DNA of 64,000 bases, taken from NCBI RefSeq assembly GCF_024509055.1, contig NZ_JANINM010000538.1:1-64000 (forward strand). The letters run 5' to 3'. Origin of the DNA: Mesorhizobium sp. Its GTDB lineage: Bacteria > Pseudomonadota > Alphaproteobacteria > Rhizobiales > Rhizobiaceae. The notes beneath the pieces were generated by a model. It made no database searches. It saw only the letters and a program-made list of their open reading frames with translations, and was not told the DNA's origin. Below are positions 40,201 to 47,890 of the stretch, piece after piece (position 1 is the stretch's first letter; each line of letters opens with the position of its first letter). The position numbers were made by a program, and so were the translations under genes.

Positions 40201-43200
40201 GATAGCGAAGGAAGTGCGCCAGCGGGCCGGCTTTCCTCGATGGCCCGAAGAGTGCTTTCGATCTTTCGATAGAAGGGCCGGAAGAGACTCTCTTTGTCCT
40301 TCAGGTCAATCGCCGCAAGCACCGGCTCAGGTACCGAGAAAAGCCGTGCGACGCACGCGGTGATTGCTTCCGTCGATGGCTTGTCATCAGGCCATGCTCC
40401 GGGGTCAGAAAGTGCCTGGCGAATCAAGGAGCGATGGGCGTGAAGGTGGCTGCGAAACGCGCCGCTTAAAGAGATCTTGTCCCGGAGCCAACCAGCGTCC
40501 ACGCCAGGCGCGGGCGCTTTCGGGATGTGCGGTAGGTCGATTACCTCCTCGACGTCAGTCATATCGGCTCGACCGAGCTTTCTCAGGTCCTTCTTCGAGC
40601 CTTCGCGCTTCGCATAGTCGTCAATCCGGGCTCGGACCTCTTCGGCGCGGGCCTGACAGGCTGCGGCACGCGCGCAGAACGCCGCGACGTCTGCGTACTC
40701 GCTGCCGAATTCGTCGAGCAGCTTTGCCGCGGTTTCGGCAAAGGTTGAGGAATGCTTCGGCATGAAAAGTGACTCAAGCGCCAGGTAATGACGCATTGAA
40801 TTTCCATGCCCCGCTAGGTGCAGAGACCGTCCGATCTGGAGCGGGGAATGGGCTAGGGTGTAGGGAAGACTCTCCGCCGCGTCGAACTTCCTGACCGATC
40901 GAACATCCCTGAAAAGCTGATCGTAGACCGGGTTAAAGATCCAGCGCTTCGAGTTGCGGCCCATCGTGCGCGGGATGAACTTCCAGAGGAACCCGATCCC
41001 GTCAGCCAAGTGCATCAATCCGAGCATGAAGTGCGCGAAGGACGTTTCGGATTTGGGATCGAACTCCGGCAGGAAGCGACACAGCGGCAAATGGCTTTTG
41101 CCCACTGCGTCCTTCACCTGCTGCCGAGTCCTTGGCGCGGCGTGCGCTGATACCAGGGGTAGGAGCCATGCCTCGCTCATGAACGAAGGCAGCGGGCCAA
41201 CCCAACACATCTCAAGCAATTCCTCGAGGAGAGTGTCCCCGGCGGCCAAATTCCGTATTTCCGCTGGGATTGCGAGCGAAGGTGCGAGCGCGATGCCCTT
41301 CCTGGCGATTGTGGGCAGGGCGGTTCCGCTAGCTGGGACTGGCCTCGAAGAGATGTCTGCCGCTCTGTCCAACGACAACGGTGCGACTGCTTTGGAAAGG
41401 ATGAACAGGGGATTGGAGGCGCGGATAGCCTCCGATTCAAGCGCGTGAACAGCACTTCGCACTGGCGAGGCTATTTCGTCTGCATCAAGGGTAGACGGTT
41501 TGCTTCTGTTAGTTGACGGTGACGACGACGCGTCATGGTTGGCTGGCTTAGCCGATTCCTCATCGTCTTCTTCCGATGGTTGCGAGACGGGCGTCGGTTC
41601 GTCGGATGAATCCTCTTCGACGGGCTCGGCCGCATCCACGGCTTCGTCCTCGTCCTCCTGCTCGTCGAGGATATAGGCTGGGATGTACTCTGCTACCTTG
41701 CGCGTCTGGAATAGCGGTGCGGGCATCTTCACCGGCGAGCGCGTGTGGCCGAAACCCGTCCGCAGGCCGTGGCAGAGCGCAGCGATCCTGTCAGGGTCGT
41801 CGCTAGGCAGGCAATGCGCGACAAGGATGCCGATGGTACCCGGAAGCTTGTACGGTTCTTCGGTCAGGTCGCGGACTGCTGGCGAGTAGAGTTTCTCATC
41901 TGATAGGGAAGTGGGAAGGTCGTCTGCAGCCACTAGCTTGAACTGCGGTGGGGTGCGGTACACCGATAGCCCCTTGGCAATCTTTTGCTGCCCGTCATGG
42001 TCGCCTGATGAGACATAGTTTGGCGCCGTTCCAGGAAGACGAACCAACCGGCCAGCCTCTGTCAAAGTCGGCGTAGACTGCACGACGCTTTCGATCTCAC
42101 TCCCTGTCGTTTGGTCAATCTGGACGAATGTTCGGGATTTCCGCGTAACCACATTCGGCTCGATCATGTCCTGGACCCGTACGATTCGGGCGCCAGGCCA
42201 GTCGACTGCTGGGTCGAGGGGGCGCCCCCGAAGCGTGTAGGGTCCTCCCCATCCCTTGTTTGAAATCAAGCGCCACAGGTTTCGAGCGTGCGTCCCATCG
42301 AACAGGACGAGGGGGTTCTCTCCCCGCTCGCAGGCATTGCCGACGACTTCTTCGACGAACTCCTGAAAGTCTTGCATGGCAGTCTCGCCGCTGCCGACGC
42401 TTGCTCCGTCCCAGGCGGCGACGGCCTTGAGGAGGTCATAGAATGGGAGAGGACCAGCGAAATCGAGCGTTCCATCTTTCGGGCGCGCCGCGGTGGCGGA
42501 TGTTCGCCCGCTCGCGACATCGATGCTGACGGACAGGAAGAAGGAGGCTGCCGAGCGGCTGAACGTTCGATTCTGCGAGACCACAGAGATGCCGATGATT
42601 GAGCGAGGCCGCGCCGCCGCTTCAGGAAAAGCCTCGGAAACGTTCCGTGCGACTGGGGAGACGAGACCGGAATGGCCGAACATCAGATCGAGGACCGCAG
42701 CTTGAATCCGGAAGAACCACTCGTCAGCTTTCGCTCCGCGCGCGTCGAGGTATTGGACGTTGCTGTCGCCGTAGCGCGCGAGAGCGATGCGCCCGGCTAT
42801 CTTGTTCACCGGGTCGTCTCGAAAGCGGGACGCGTGGACCAGGATGCGACAGGGACCGTGCTCCTTAAGAAGATGCTCAGCAAAAGGCCTCCAGATGCTC
42901 ACGCGGTTCTCGTAGCGTTCTCTGGCCGGACGACCCGCGGCGGCCAGGGAGTTCCTCGAGCCATGCACGCCTTGGGGGAGCAGCCGATGTTCAATGTGCA
43001 TGCGCCCGTCGAAAAGCGTTCCGATAACATCCGCGATCGCCGCTCCCTCTCTCGCGTCCGCGGAAAGCACGACGATCGTTGGCACCTCCGTGCCGAATGT
43101 CTGGCGAAGGCGTTCCGTGTTGGAAGCCCGGAGTTCGTCGAAGCGACGCGCTTCATCGTCCGCCTTGGGCGATATGCTCACGCCTCGCGGCAACGCCCCG

Positions 43201-44468
43201 CCGTGGAGCATCTCCCAGGCATCCGCGATGGCTTCGTCGTCGATCTCGTTATGGCCCAGAGCTCGGGCGACATCGCTAAGGATGTTGGCGGCCTTGAGGG
43301 CCGGAATATCCTCGCTCGTACGCGCCACGCGTTTGGCCGCCGGAACCGAAATTCCCGTAAGCGGCTCAAGGATACCGGACATCGCTCTAGCGACCGCGTC
43401 ATGGCAATCTAGCCAGTCAAGCTCGGTGGCGCCAGTTGCTACTGATGGAGCGGGTTTGTAGGCCGGGGCATATGGTATGCCGACGAATGCGCCGTCTCGC
43501 GGCCCTATAGACACCAGCGAGGCGAACCCCTCGCCTGGGTCGATCCCCGCCCTCAGCGCGGAGAGCGCATATGCCGGATCCTCAGGGTTTTGCACGGTAC
43601 CGCGGTGGACGGGAACGTCAAAGGAGATTGCCCTGCGTTCGTCGATCCCGAATACTGCAGCGGAGATTCTCCGCTGACGGGGCATGAGGTTGGTCGGAAT
43701 TTCTGGGCACCAGCGCATCCGCGAGACCTCGATGCGGACGAATGGTTGCGGGAGCCCTGGCGAAGTCTCGACCGCGAGACGGGCGCGCATCGACCACGAA
43801 CCGCTAGGGACACGGCGTGGGAAGGTGATGAACGATATCGCGTTGTCACGGGCGTGGGAGCGCACCAGAGCGCGGACCGGCCCCATGCCAGCAAAGAGCT
43901 CCGTCCCGGCAATCCGGCGGAATGCAGCTGCGTGGATGGCATCACGAATGTCAGGGAACCCATTTGCAAGCGGATCGGGAGCGATGAGGTCAACTATTTT
44001 CCGTTCAGCGCGCGCGATGCTGCCGCCGAGTGCAAGGCTTGTTACCTCGGACACAAGCCCCGACTGAATCCCACGCGCCTGAGCCCAAGGCCCGAGCACG
44101 TTCGTCGCCCAGCTGCGTACCGCGAGGTTTGCGGCGCGGACGCATGCCTCTTCCCCTCCAGCGCATTCCGCGAACGGCGGCCTTCCGGTCTCGCGCTCAG
44201 CCTGACCGATGAGGGCGAGGTCGGAGGCGACGTACAGGGGGTCGGGCAGCCCAGCCGAAAGAAGCGCCCGCAAGGTTGAATAGGGCAGGCGATTGCCGGG
44301 GTCGGTCGCCCTGGCAGCAGCCGAGATCGCCAGGAAAGCGTCGGCGGCTTGGGGCGTCCAACTGACGCGAACGCATTCAATAGGCTCGGTCGCGCCAGGG
44401 ACTACTGAAAGGCCCAGCACCTGGATGCTTTCGCTCTCTGAACCGGGCTTCCTCCTGAAGAACATCAC
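34242..44468 (-). CDS. Giant 3408-aa protein: N-terminal pPIWI_RE (PIWI/Argonaute-like) module, acidic linkers and helical region, C-terminal STAND/AAA NTPase with wHTH-like tail
   Basis: aa ~1-925: 'FPRRVPSGSWSMRARLAVETSPGLPQPFVRIEVSRMRW', MID-like 'VPTIVVLSADAREGAAIADVIGTLF', RNase H-like 'IGISVVSQNRTFSRSAASFFLSVSIDV...PLVLFDGTHARNLWRLISNKGW', ending 'PDRIAALCHGLRTGFGHTRSPVKMPAPLF'. aa ~2716-3000: 'FVGREDDIAQIF...VYGGRRMGKTAILRHL...RRVLLLLDECDHF'. Confidence 0.8.
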   Translation of the reverse strand: MMFFRRKPGSESESIQVLGLSVVPGATEPIECVRVSWTPQAADAFLAISAAARATDPGNRLPYSTLRALLSAGLPDPLYVASDLALIGQAERETGRPPFAECAGGEEACVRAANLAVRSWATNVLGPWAQARGIQSGLVSEVTSLALGGSIARAERKIVDLIAPDPLANGFPDIRDAIHAAAFRRIAGTELFAGMGPVRALVRSHARDNAISFITFPRRVPSGSWSMRARLAVETSPGLPQPFVRIEVSRMRWCPEIPTNLMPRQRRISAAVFGIDERRAISFDVPVHRGTVQNPEDPAYALSALRAGIDPGEGFASLVSIGPRDGAFVGIPYAPAYKPAPSVATGATELDWLDCHDAVARAMSGILEPLTGISVPAAKRVARTSEDIPALKAANILSDVARALGHNEIDDEAIADAWEMLHGGALPRGVSISPKADDEARRFDELRASNTERLRQTFGTEVPTIVVLSADAREGAAIADVIGTLFDGRMHIEHRLLPQGVHGSRNSLAAAGRPARERYENRVSIWRPFAEHLLKEHGPCRILVHASRFRDDPVNKIAGRIALARYGDSNVQYLDARGAKADEWFFRIQAAVLDLMFGHSGLVSPVARNVSEAFPEAAARPRSIIGISVVSQNRTFSRSAASFFLSVSIDVASGRTSATAARPKDGTLDFAGPLPFYDLLKAVAAWDGASVGSGETAMQDFQEFVEEVVGNACERGENPLVLFDGTHARNLWRLISNKGWGGPYTLRGRPLDPAVDWPGARIVRVQDMIEPNVVTRKSRTFVQIDQTTGSEIESVVQSTPTLTEAGRLVRLPGTAPNYVSSGDHDGQQKIAKGLSVYRTPPQFKLVAADDLPTSLSDEKLYSPAVRDLTEEPYKLPGTIGILVAHCLPSDDPDRIAALCHGLRTGFGHTRSPVKMPAPLFQTRKVAEYIPAYILDEQEDEDEAVDAAEPVEEDSSDEPTPVSQPSEEDDEESAKPANHDASSSPSTNRSKPSTLDADEIASPVRSAVHALESEAIRASNPLFILSKAVAPLSLDRAADISSRPVPASGTALPTIARKGIALAPSLAIPAEIRNLAAGDTLLEELLEMCWVGPLPSFMSEAWLLPLVSAHAAPRTRQQVKDAVGKSHLPLCRFLPEFDPKSETSFAHFMLGLMHLADGIGFLWKFIPRTMGRNSKRWIFNPVYDQLFRDVRSVRKFDAAESLPYTLAHSPLQIGRSLHLAGHGNSMRHYLALESLFMPKHSSTFAETAAKLLDEFGSEYADVAAFCARAAACQARAEEVRARIDDYAKREGSKKDLRKLGRADMTDVEEVIDLPHIPKAPAPGVDAGWLRDKISLSGAFRSHLHAHRSLIRQALSDPGAWPDDKPSTEAITACVARLFSVPEPVLAAIDLKDKESLFRPFYRKIESTLRAIEESRPAGALPSLSANWVLSSEAPSVFAFLSRGGYRNYAAEFALVRAVDNPSLGLEQAVTQAGEEFDEVAKYVSARRKATLWFAANDERAEDELFAGYLAAFDEGEASLPAEQTLEGDMDERNDGEENEGVVIEAMTHHGRFDSSPRKIQPETDITPLQLSEVLKGIEDEARQTRNALNDNTFLELDGALERIGELLAQALKAAARTPRLVENSVLLQRAATLGREATLISEHLGESISMPALPPQGRIRTRDAGVAEGHLRAGEAAAEAAHDALREAGQLQAEAMTAKLLERASIYEAAQQRIQDVQFSLETVVRSFSEAISLLNPGAPPAALRSVVPAAEGPNDGVSSPREAAPLPEKTAMVSGVAVESPLSETGVDLTALAKGLGTVDSVSSSEEPETSLAADAEPLVYDELAAAADDSDAEDTLDEDDESDQLSLSELASAVAAIEEKAPQQVPAPLARMGSGLGSVAGDFEDLEATRIDEALERLMTAGSYSLAYNLALASEKALASNEGNSPRRFCVTSDEAKLAALSGHLNHTALQSNIELVNDWIQAGFRSIDTIASDPHTERAAARLITLMPLLLELGIFFPSLGAAELLRSFGSLPGDLGTHAQEVFESIERIQHTNLTFSRAMLANVQNELDCSKALADTRAALLKKAAAFQSIKFDFQLGNKIRNELNRGDSLVGSLRLQLQKGLDDTRTAEMVRNFVDRVKDRSRILQLFEEIESAVNNRIQGLDGVARNRLVAFFESFRDIASNYIELTSEVEQAKNAERPKGREFAMQIARSLEGMIAAVDAAASDLGRVSIAASHVGPRLRKLAAILSGELGMSVAPGTDIYQSCHAELALITELEFGRSWLPTPYEPSRIVDILCEIEPPLLSTDTATRDETFEDAVRARMERNSYVGARMLLDAASFFGIDEELTAALAGEFETSVADAKEALKDDFDRVRRIVERVIRFGSLRQGSDAEEATALLDRIDKLEAMQVPAIVGPGDRTEQEADGIYDVSVAIDETEAIKAEAQALLDEPRIRLEGRIDRLPATADRQLRDRLRQLCQSDDLLTAEEHIDEVEKTGRLSESRRRNWRFDAFSEVLHALVDHRRDLPQQVASALRGGTDFAGMRFSQLTDARREESADIADIWRDLFRRFHDTSFSAHLSSFLDKLGISAEIKHLSGPAGGQRRTFVGDFRVKIPTDQESLLLPDFGSRTEGTYRLVVVQTMPPDSVISEHCSQGKLGVILFVNDVVSPDQRRNFLLRNIAAHRRVLLVDSATLFYALAEPSIRALTLIELAQPYSYVAPYKDWGRDAVPPEMFVGREDDIAQIFDSEGSNIVYGGRRMGKTAILRHLVTIRNAPEKGTLVAFVDAQDIGRGNTATKVVWSEIATALPDIFGASPTPEPKRVREAIRNWLDEDDRRRVLLLLDECDHFVVSDAAQGYREFRDLQQLMTDTRRRFKFVLAGLSDVTRLVQTGNPPLKQISANPRRIGSLTGEERKDAEDLVLRPFAALGLELERTDVWRILSHANYYPVLIQTYAQRLLQAVMDHVKSSQKPMRKVPTGLVSEVMEDLATRSEIKKIFEFTLGIDLRYRLIAYVVANLVFQAEAEGRLEEGFPTHEIRDQAIYFWEAGFHDRNRFSLFDDLLDEMEGLGIVRRVGGDRWTLRSTAVVRLLGNRDEIDTALLEFAHRDAPVGFDPKSHRRILAPAKNVLSERRPSPLTLGQERDVLLSKARATVIVGNKLADYPLVAWALKSVPDSFSDGESYDVRLLSVSSLAELDATLRDQKVAQGRKLIAIVQASAPWTAEWVRSAINVKTVARGDVRVVFVGGPEHASSVIGDGQLAALTSHVDVVPLEPWSTAFFTDMVNKDNVVSLSTHFEAAATSNGGWNQPMSQLFAGGQKGSARVQPDPIDAEAIGLTGRYGKALAMLARLHGPSSLSLADIEEYIGLDEELSSLGVSAQAVVDYGVTMGLLVAAPGKPAGERARGRYMPSPLVAQVLGLAPAAASK

Positions 44469-47400
44469 GCGTCCTCTGCCGCTTTTGCTGTCCGCTGAAT
44501 AAGTCCCGCGCAGCGCGAGAGAGGTTCTAAGTAAGGGCGGTAGAGCGCGTCGTAAACTTCGCGGTGGATGGCATCCCCGGAATTCACGAGTCGCTCAAGA
44601 ATCGATTGCATCGCCACGAGATAGCTCGTGCGCGTGCCGTCCGGCCGCGGGTCCCGCAGGTGCATGGAATTCGGCGCCCAGGCCGCATCGACGAACAAGA
44701 CGCGGGTCTTGCACCCATTGCGCATCGAGCGCCCGATGGTCTGGATCACATCTATCATCACATCGGCGACAAACGCGTCGGTGAGGTTTCCGAGTGTGCC
44801 TACGCGGATGGAATGGCGCAGGAGCCGTCTCACGTCAGCAAGCGCGGCGCGGCGCGCAGCGCGCAGCGCGTTTGCCAAATCTGTCACACTATCGTGCGCC
44901 GGGAAACGCAGCGCATCGAAGTTCATGGAGTCTCGGCCGACCATCCCGGCTACGAAGTCGAAGCTCTCCTGCGCTGGGTGTGGACGGGTGAGAAAGGCAA
45001 CTGTGCCAATGGCCGCCTTATCGAACAAATCTGAATTCCGAAACAATGGGCCGCCAAACACGATGTTAACGCCCCGGGACAATGCCTTCATTGGAAATAC
45101 GACTGCGTCCCAGTCATCGCGCTGCCCGAGCCTCTCGACTTGGGCTGCTGTGATATAATCGCCTTGGTTCTTTTCCGGCACGCTATCGACCACAGCGACT
45201 ATCCGGCGTCCGACGCGTTCGGCGACGGCCATAGCATGGTCTTTGACCAAGCGGACCTGTTCGTAACCGTTCACGACAAACGCAACCCTTCGGCCGCCAG
45301 AAAACCTGTCCGCGACCAAGGCTGGCAGCGCAGCGTTGTCACCTCGCACGAAATGGTCGACCATTGCCCGCAGGATTCGCTCTCGGTCGTCATAGGGCGC
45401 TCCGGAGAAACGGAGCGCTCGCGATGGATCCTGAGGGTCCGATATTGGCCGGAGCAGGTAGCGTGAATCCCGCCAAGCCTCGTCCGATTGGACCCGGCGC
45501 AGCACGTAGTCCGGACCGACTGGGACGTGGAACGACGGACTGTCGAGCAGGAAGGATGTCGCGCTCGTCAAGAGAACGTTAGGTCCGCGACTGACGCCGT
45601 CGTGGCGCAGAAGCTCGTGCAGGCGATAGAGGAAGAGGCGGGGAGCCCCCTCGAAGGTGACGTAGTGCAGCGACAGGCTTGTTCTGCGGCCCCGCTGCTG
45701 GAACAGAAATCGCACGCCAGCAAGGCGGCCTGTAACCGCGTCTGGCACGAGCCGGGCAGAATCCGCGCTGATGCCGTCCCGGAAGATCGGCGCCTTGTGC
45801 ACACCTTCCGCCATCATAGCATGCTGGGCCGGGACCAAAGACAAGAACTGCATGACGACGCTTGAGACGTTCACCAGGAACGAGAATAGCGCCACGGCGC
45901 GCGGCTTGGCATGCTCGGGGTTCGGCGGAACGAACCCGAACATGGCTTCGCGTGCCAATTCCACCGCCTCAGCCTTCTGGACGTGCGATGGATAGGAAAT
46001 CCAGTCGAGCAGCGCGTCTACGCACGCGCGGAACGCGCCTTGTACCTCGTCTTCGCTTTTTCCTAGCGCGACCGCGGTCCGCACGAGGTCGAAGTCGCGC
46101 TCGCCGAGCCCCGCCGCATCCTGCGACCGGAATAGGGCCTGGCGGACGCAACCGTCCCAGAAGGCCATGATCGCGCCGATCCGCTCGTCCTCGGCCGCGC
46201 GCTCGGCGTCGGTCATTGTCTGGCGGTCGCCACGTCGAAAGAGGTCTGCAGCCACGCGGTTCCCCGTGACAAACGCGTCGTCATACTCAGCAAGGAAGCG
46301 AGATCCGCTCGGCGCACGGTCGTCTTGAAGCTGCCGGATAAGCGCCCGGTTGAGGTCCATGAACCGCGTCGCCTTGCTCGCGTAGTCGGCAACGTTGCTC
46401 CCGGTTCGGTCGTTCTCGCCGAGGGCTAGAGGCTTCAGAAGATCGTCAAGCAGCCGGTTTTCATAGGAGGACTTCGCGCCGGAAATGCTGATTTCCGAAA
46501 CAGCCTGCCGGTCAAGTGCTGACTGGATTCCGTCGGCCTCGTCCGCGATAACGACGTCCGCAGTCCGGGCGACCATCTCTAGATGGCGGAGATGCTCCTC
46601 TGCAAAATGCGGCGGCAAGCGCGTGTCAAGCGACATCACGTGGCCCAGCCAGACATGGCGCTCGGCGAGTTGGCGGGAAGCCTTCATGCGTCCGCACCAG
46701 GATGCTGCCGGGCAAAGCGAAACGCTTTCGGTAGGACGCAATTCGCCGTTCGCCTTCAGTCGCGCCTGGACGACGTTCGCGCAGGGCGGGTCGAGGTGAG
46801 GAAAGGGTTGTTCGGGACGGTAGTCGTCGTCGAAACCGGCGAGTGCGCAATTGACGGACATGAGGTCTGCGAACGGCACCGTCCGGCCAAAGCCCCGCGC
46901 CTCGTCCAGGGACCCGATGCGCTCCGCGAGTTTGCGCGCGTGGCGTAGACGTGTCTCGGCCGACTGCCCCATGAGCAGGCCGACCTCGATGCCGTAACTA
47001 TATAGCTCCGACATAAGGTTGAAGGAGACTTCGATAGATGGAAGAAGCACGACCGTTCGTAGCGATCGTTCGTAAAACCAGGCCACCAGGAGAGTCACAA
47101 GCGTGGTCTTGCCCGTGCCCGGCAATCCGATCATGTGTTTGAGCCCATCAAGCTGGATATATTCGACAGGTTCGAGCTGGGAACGGTCGGCGGCGGGCTG
47201 AAGAACCTCCACCTTGACAGTGCCGGCGGCATCCCAGAGGCGGCGGGACCAGCCCTTCGATGCTCGGTTGGCGTCCGCAGCATCGATGGAGTCGAAGCGC
47301 TCAGCGATGGCCTGAAGGTCAGCGAGAGGAATCGTCACAGGCGCCCGGGGCCGCAGCGCGCTGTCGTGGCGGGGGGCGACTCCGAGGTTCTGGGCAACGT

Positions 47401-47890
47401 CCGAGAGATCGAGAGTAATCCGGCGTCCGCCGACCTGCCTCGGCTCGACCGCAAACGACCTCCTCGCGTCCGCAGCGGCAAGTCCATGCTCACGAAGCGG
47501 CAGCCCCGCCGCCAGTGCGTCAGACCACTGGACGATCCTGGGGTCGTTGCCTGCCGTCCGCCGGAAGCTGATATTCCGAGACTTGGGATTAATCTGAAAC
47601 GGTTGGTCGACGTAGCTATCGTCTTCCTGCCGGCGGCTCTCCTCCCAGGTGAGGAACTCATAAACTGCTTGGCGCAGATCACTCTCGGAGGTATAGCTCA
47701 CGCCTAACTGACGAAGAGAGAAGGCGGCGCGCGCGAAGGGTGCCCCGGCCGCATGGTCGGACACGGAGCCGAAGCCGGTCAAAAGAGGCGGGATGTCGGC
47801 AAGAGCCGAGAGACCGAGGAATTGATCCACTGCCGCGCAAAGCCACTGCACGGCAACGATGCGTGTGAAACCCTCCGGCTTTGCCCTCAA
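44465..47890 (-). CDS. DinG/XPD-like superfamily 2 helicase of the pPIWI_RE-like operon
   Basis: Walker A 'MIGLPGTGKTTLVTLLVAWFYERS' (47103-47132), DEAD box 'VVIADEADGIQSALD' (~46521-46560), four Cys between them (NCALAGF, DPPCANVV, LCPAASWC) as in Fe-S helicases, C-terminal 'IDVIQTIGRSMRNGCKTRVLFVDAAW'. TTG at 47890 overlaps the upstream stop (TTGA). The ORF track start 47947 is longer. Confidence 0.82.
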   Translation of the reverse strand: MRAKPEGFTRIVAVQWLCAAVDQFLGLSALADIPPLLTGFGSVSDHAAGAPFARAAFSLRQLGVSYTSESDLRQAVYEFLTWEESRRQEDDSYVDQPFQINPKSRNISFRRTAGNDPRIVQWSDALAAGLPLREHGLAAADARRSFAVEPRQVGGRRITLDLSDVAQNLGVAPRHDSALRPRAPVTIPLADLQAIAERFDSIDAADANRASKGWSRRLWDAAGTVKVEVLQPAADRSQLEPVEYIQLDGLKHMIGLPGTGKTTLVTLLVAWFYERSLRTVVLLPSIEVSFNLMSELYSYGIEVGLLMGQSAETRLRHARKLAERIGSLDEARGFGRTVPFADLMSVNCALAGFDDDYRPEQPFPHLDPPCANVVQARLKANGELRPTESVSLCPAASWCGRMKASRQLAERHVWLGHVMSLDTRLPPHFAEEHLRHLEMVARTADVVIADEADGIQSALDRQAVSEISISGAKSSYENRLLDDLLKPLALGENDRTGSNVADYASKATRFMDLNRALIRQLQDDRAPSGSRFLAEYDDAFVTGNRVAADLFRRGDRQTMTDAERAAEDERIGAIMAFWDGCVRQALFRSQDAAGLGERDFDLVRTAVALGKSEDEVQGAFRACVDALLDWISYPSHVQKAEAVELAREAMFGFVPPNPEHAKPRAVALFSFLVNVSSVVMQFLSLVPAQHAMMAEGVHKAPIFRDGISADSARLVPDAVTGRLAGVRFLFQQRGRRTSLSLHYVTFEGAPRLFLYRLHELLRHDGVSRGPNVLLTSATSFLLDSPSFHVPVGPDYVLRRVQSDEAWRDSRYLLRPISDPQDPSRALRFSGAPYDDRERILRAMVDHFVRGDNAALPALVADRFSGGRRVAFVVNGYEQVRLVKDHAMAVAERVGRRIVAVVDSVPEKNQGDYITAAQVERLGQRDDWDAVVFPMKALSRGVNIVFGGPLFRNSDLFDKAAIGTVAFLTRPHPAQESFDFVAGMVGRDSMNFDALRFPAHDSVTDLANALRAARRAALADVRRLLRHSIRVGTLGNLTDAFVADVMIDVIQTIGRSMRNGCKTRVLFVDAAWAPNSMHLRDPRPDGTRTSYLVAMQSILERLVNSGDAIHREVYDALYRPYLEPLSRCAGLIQRTAKAAEDA

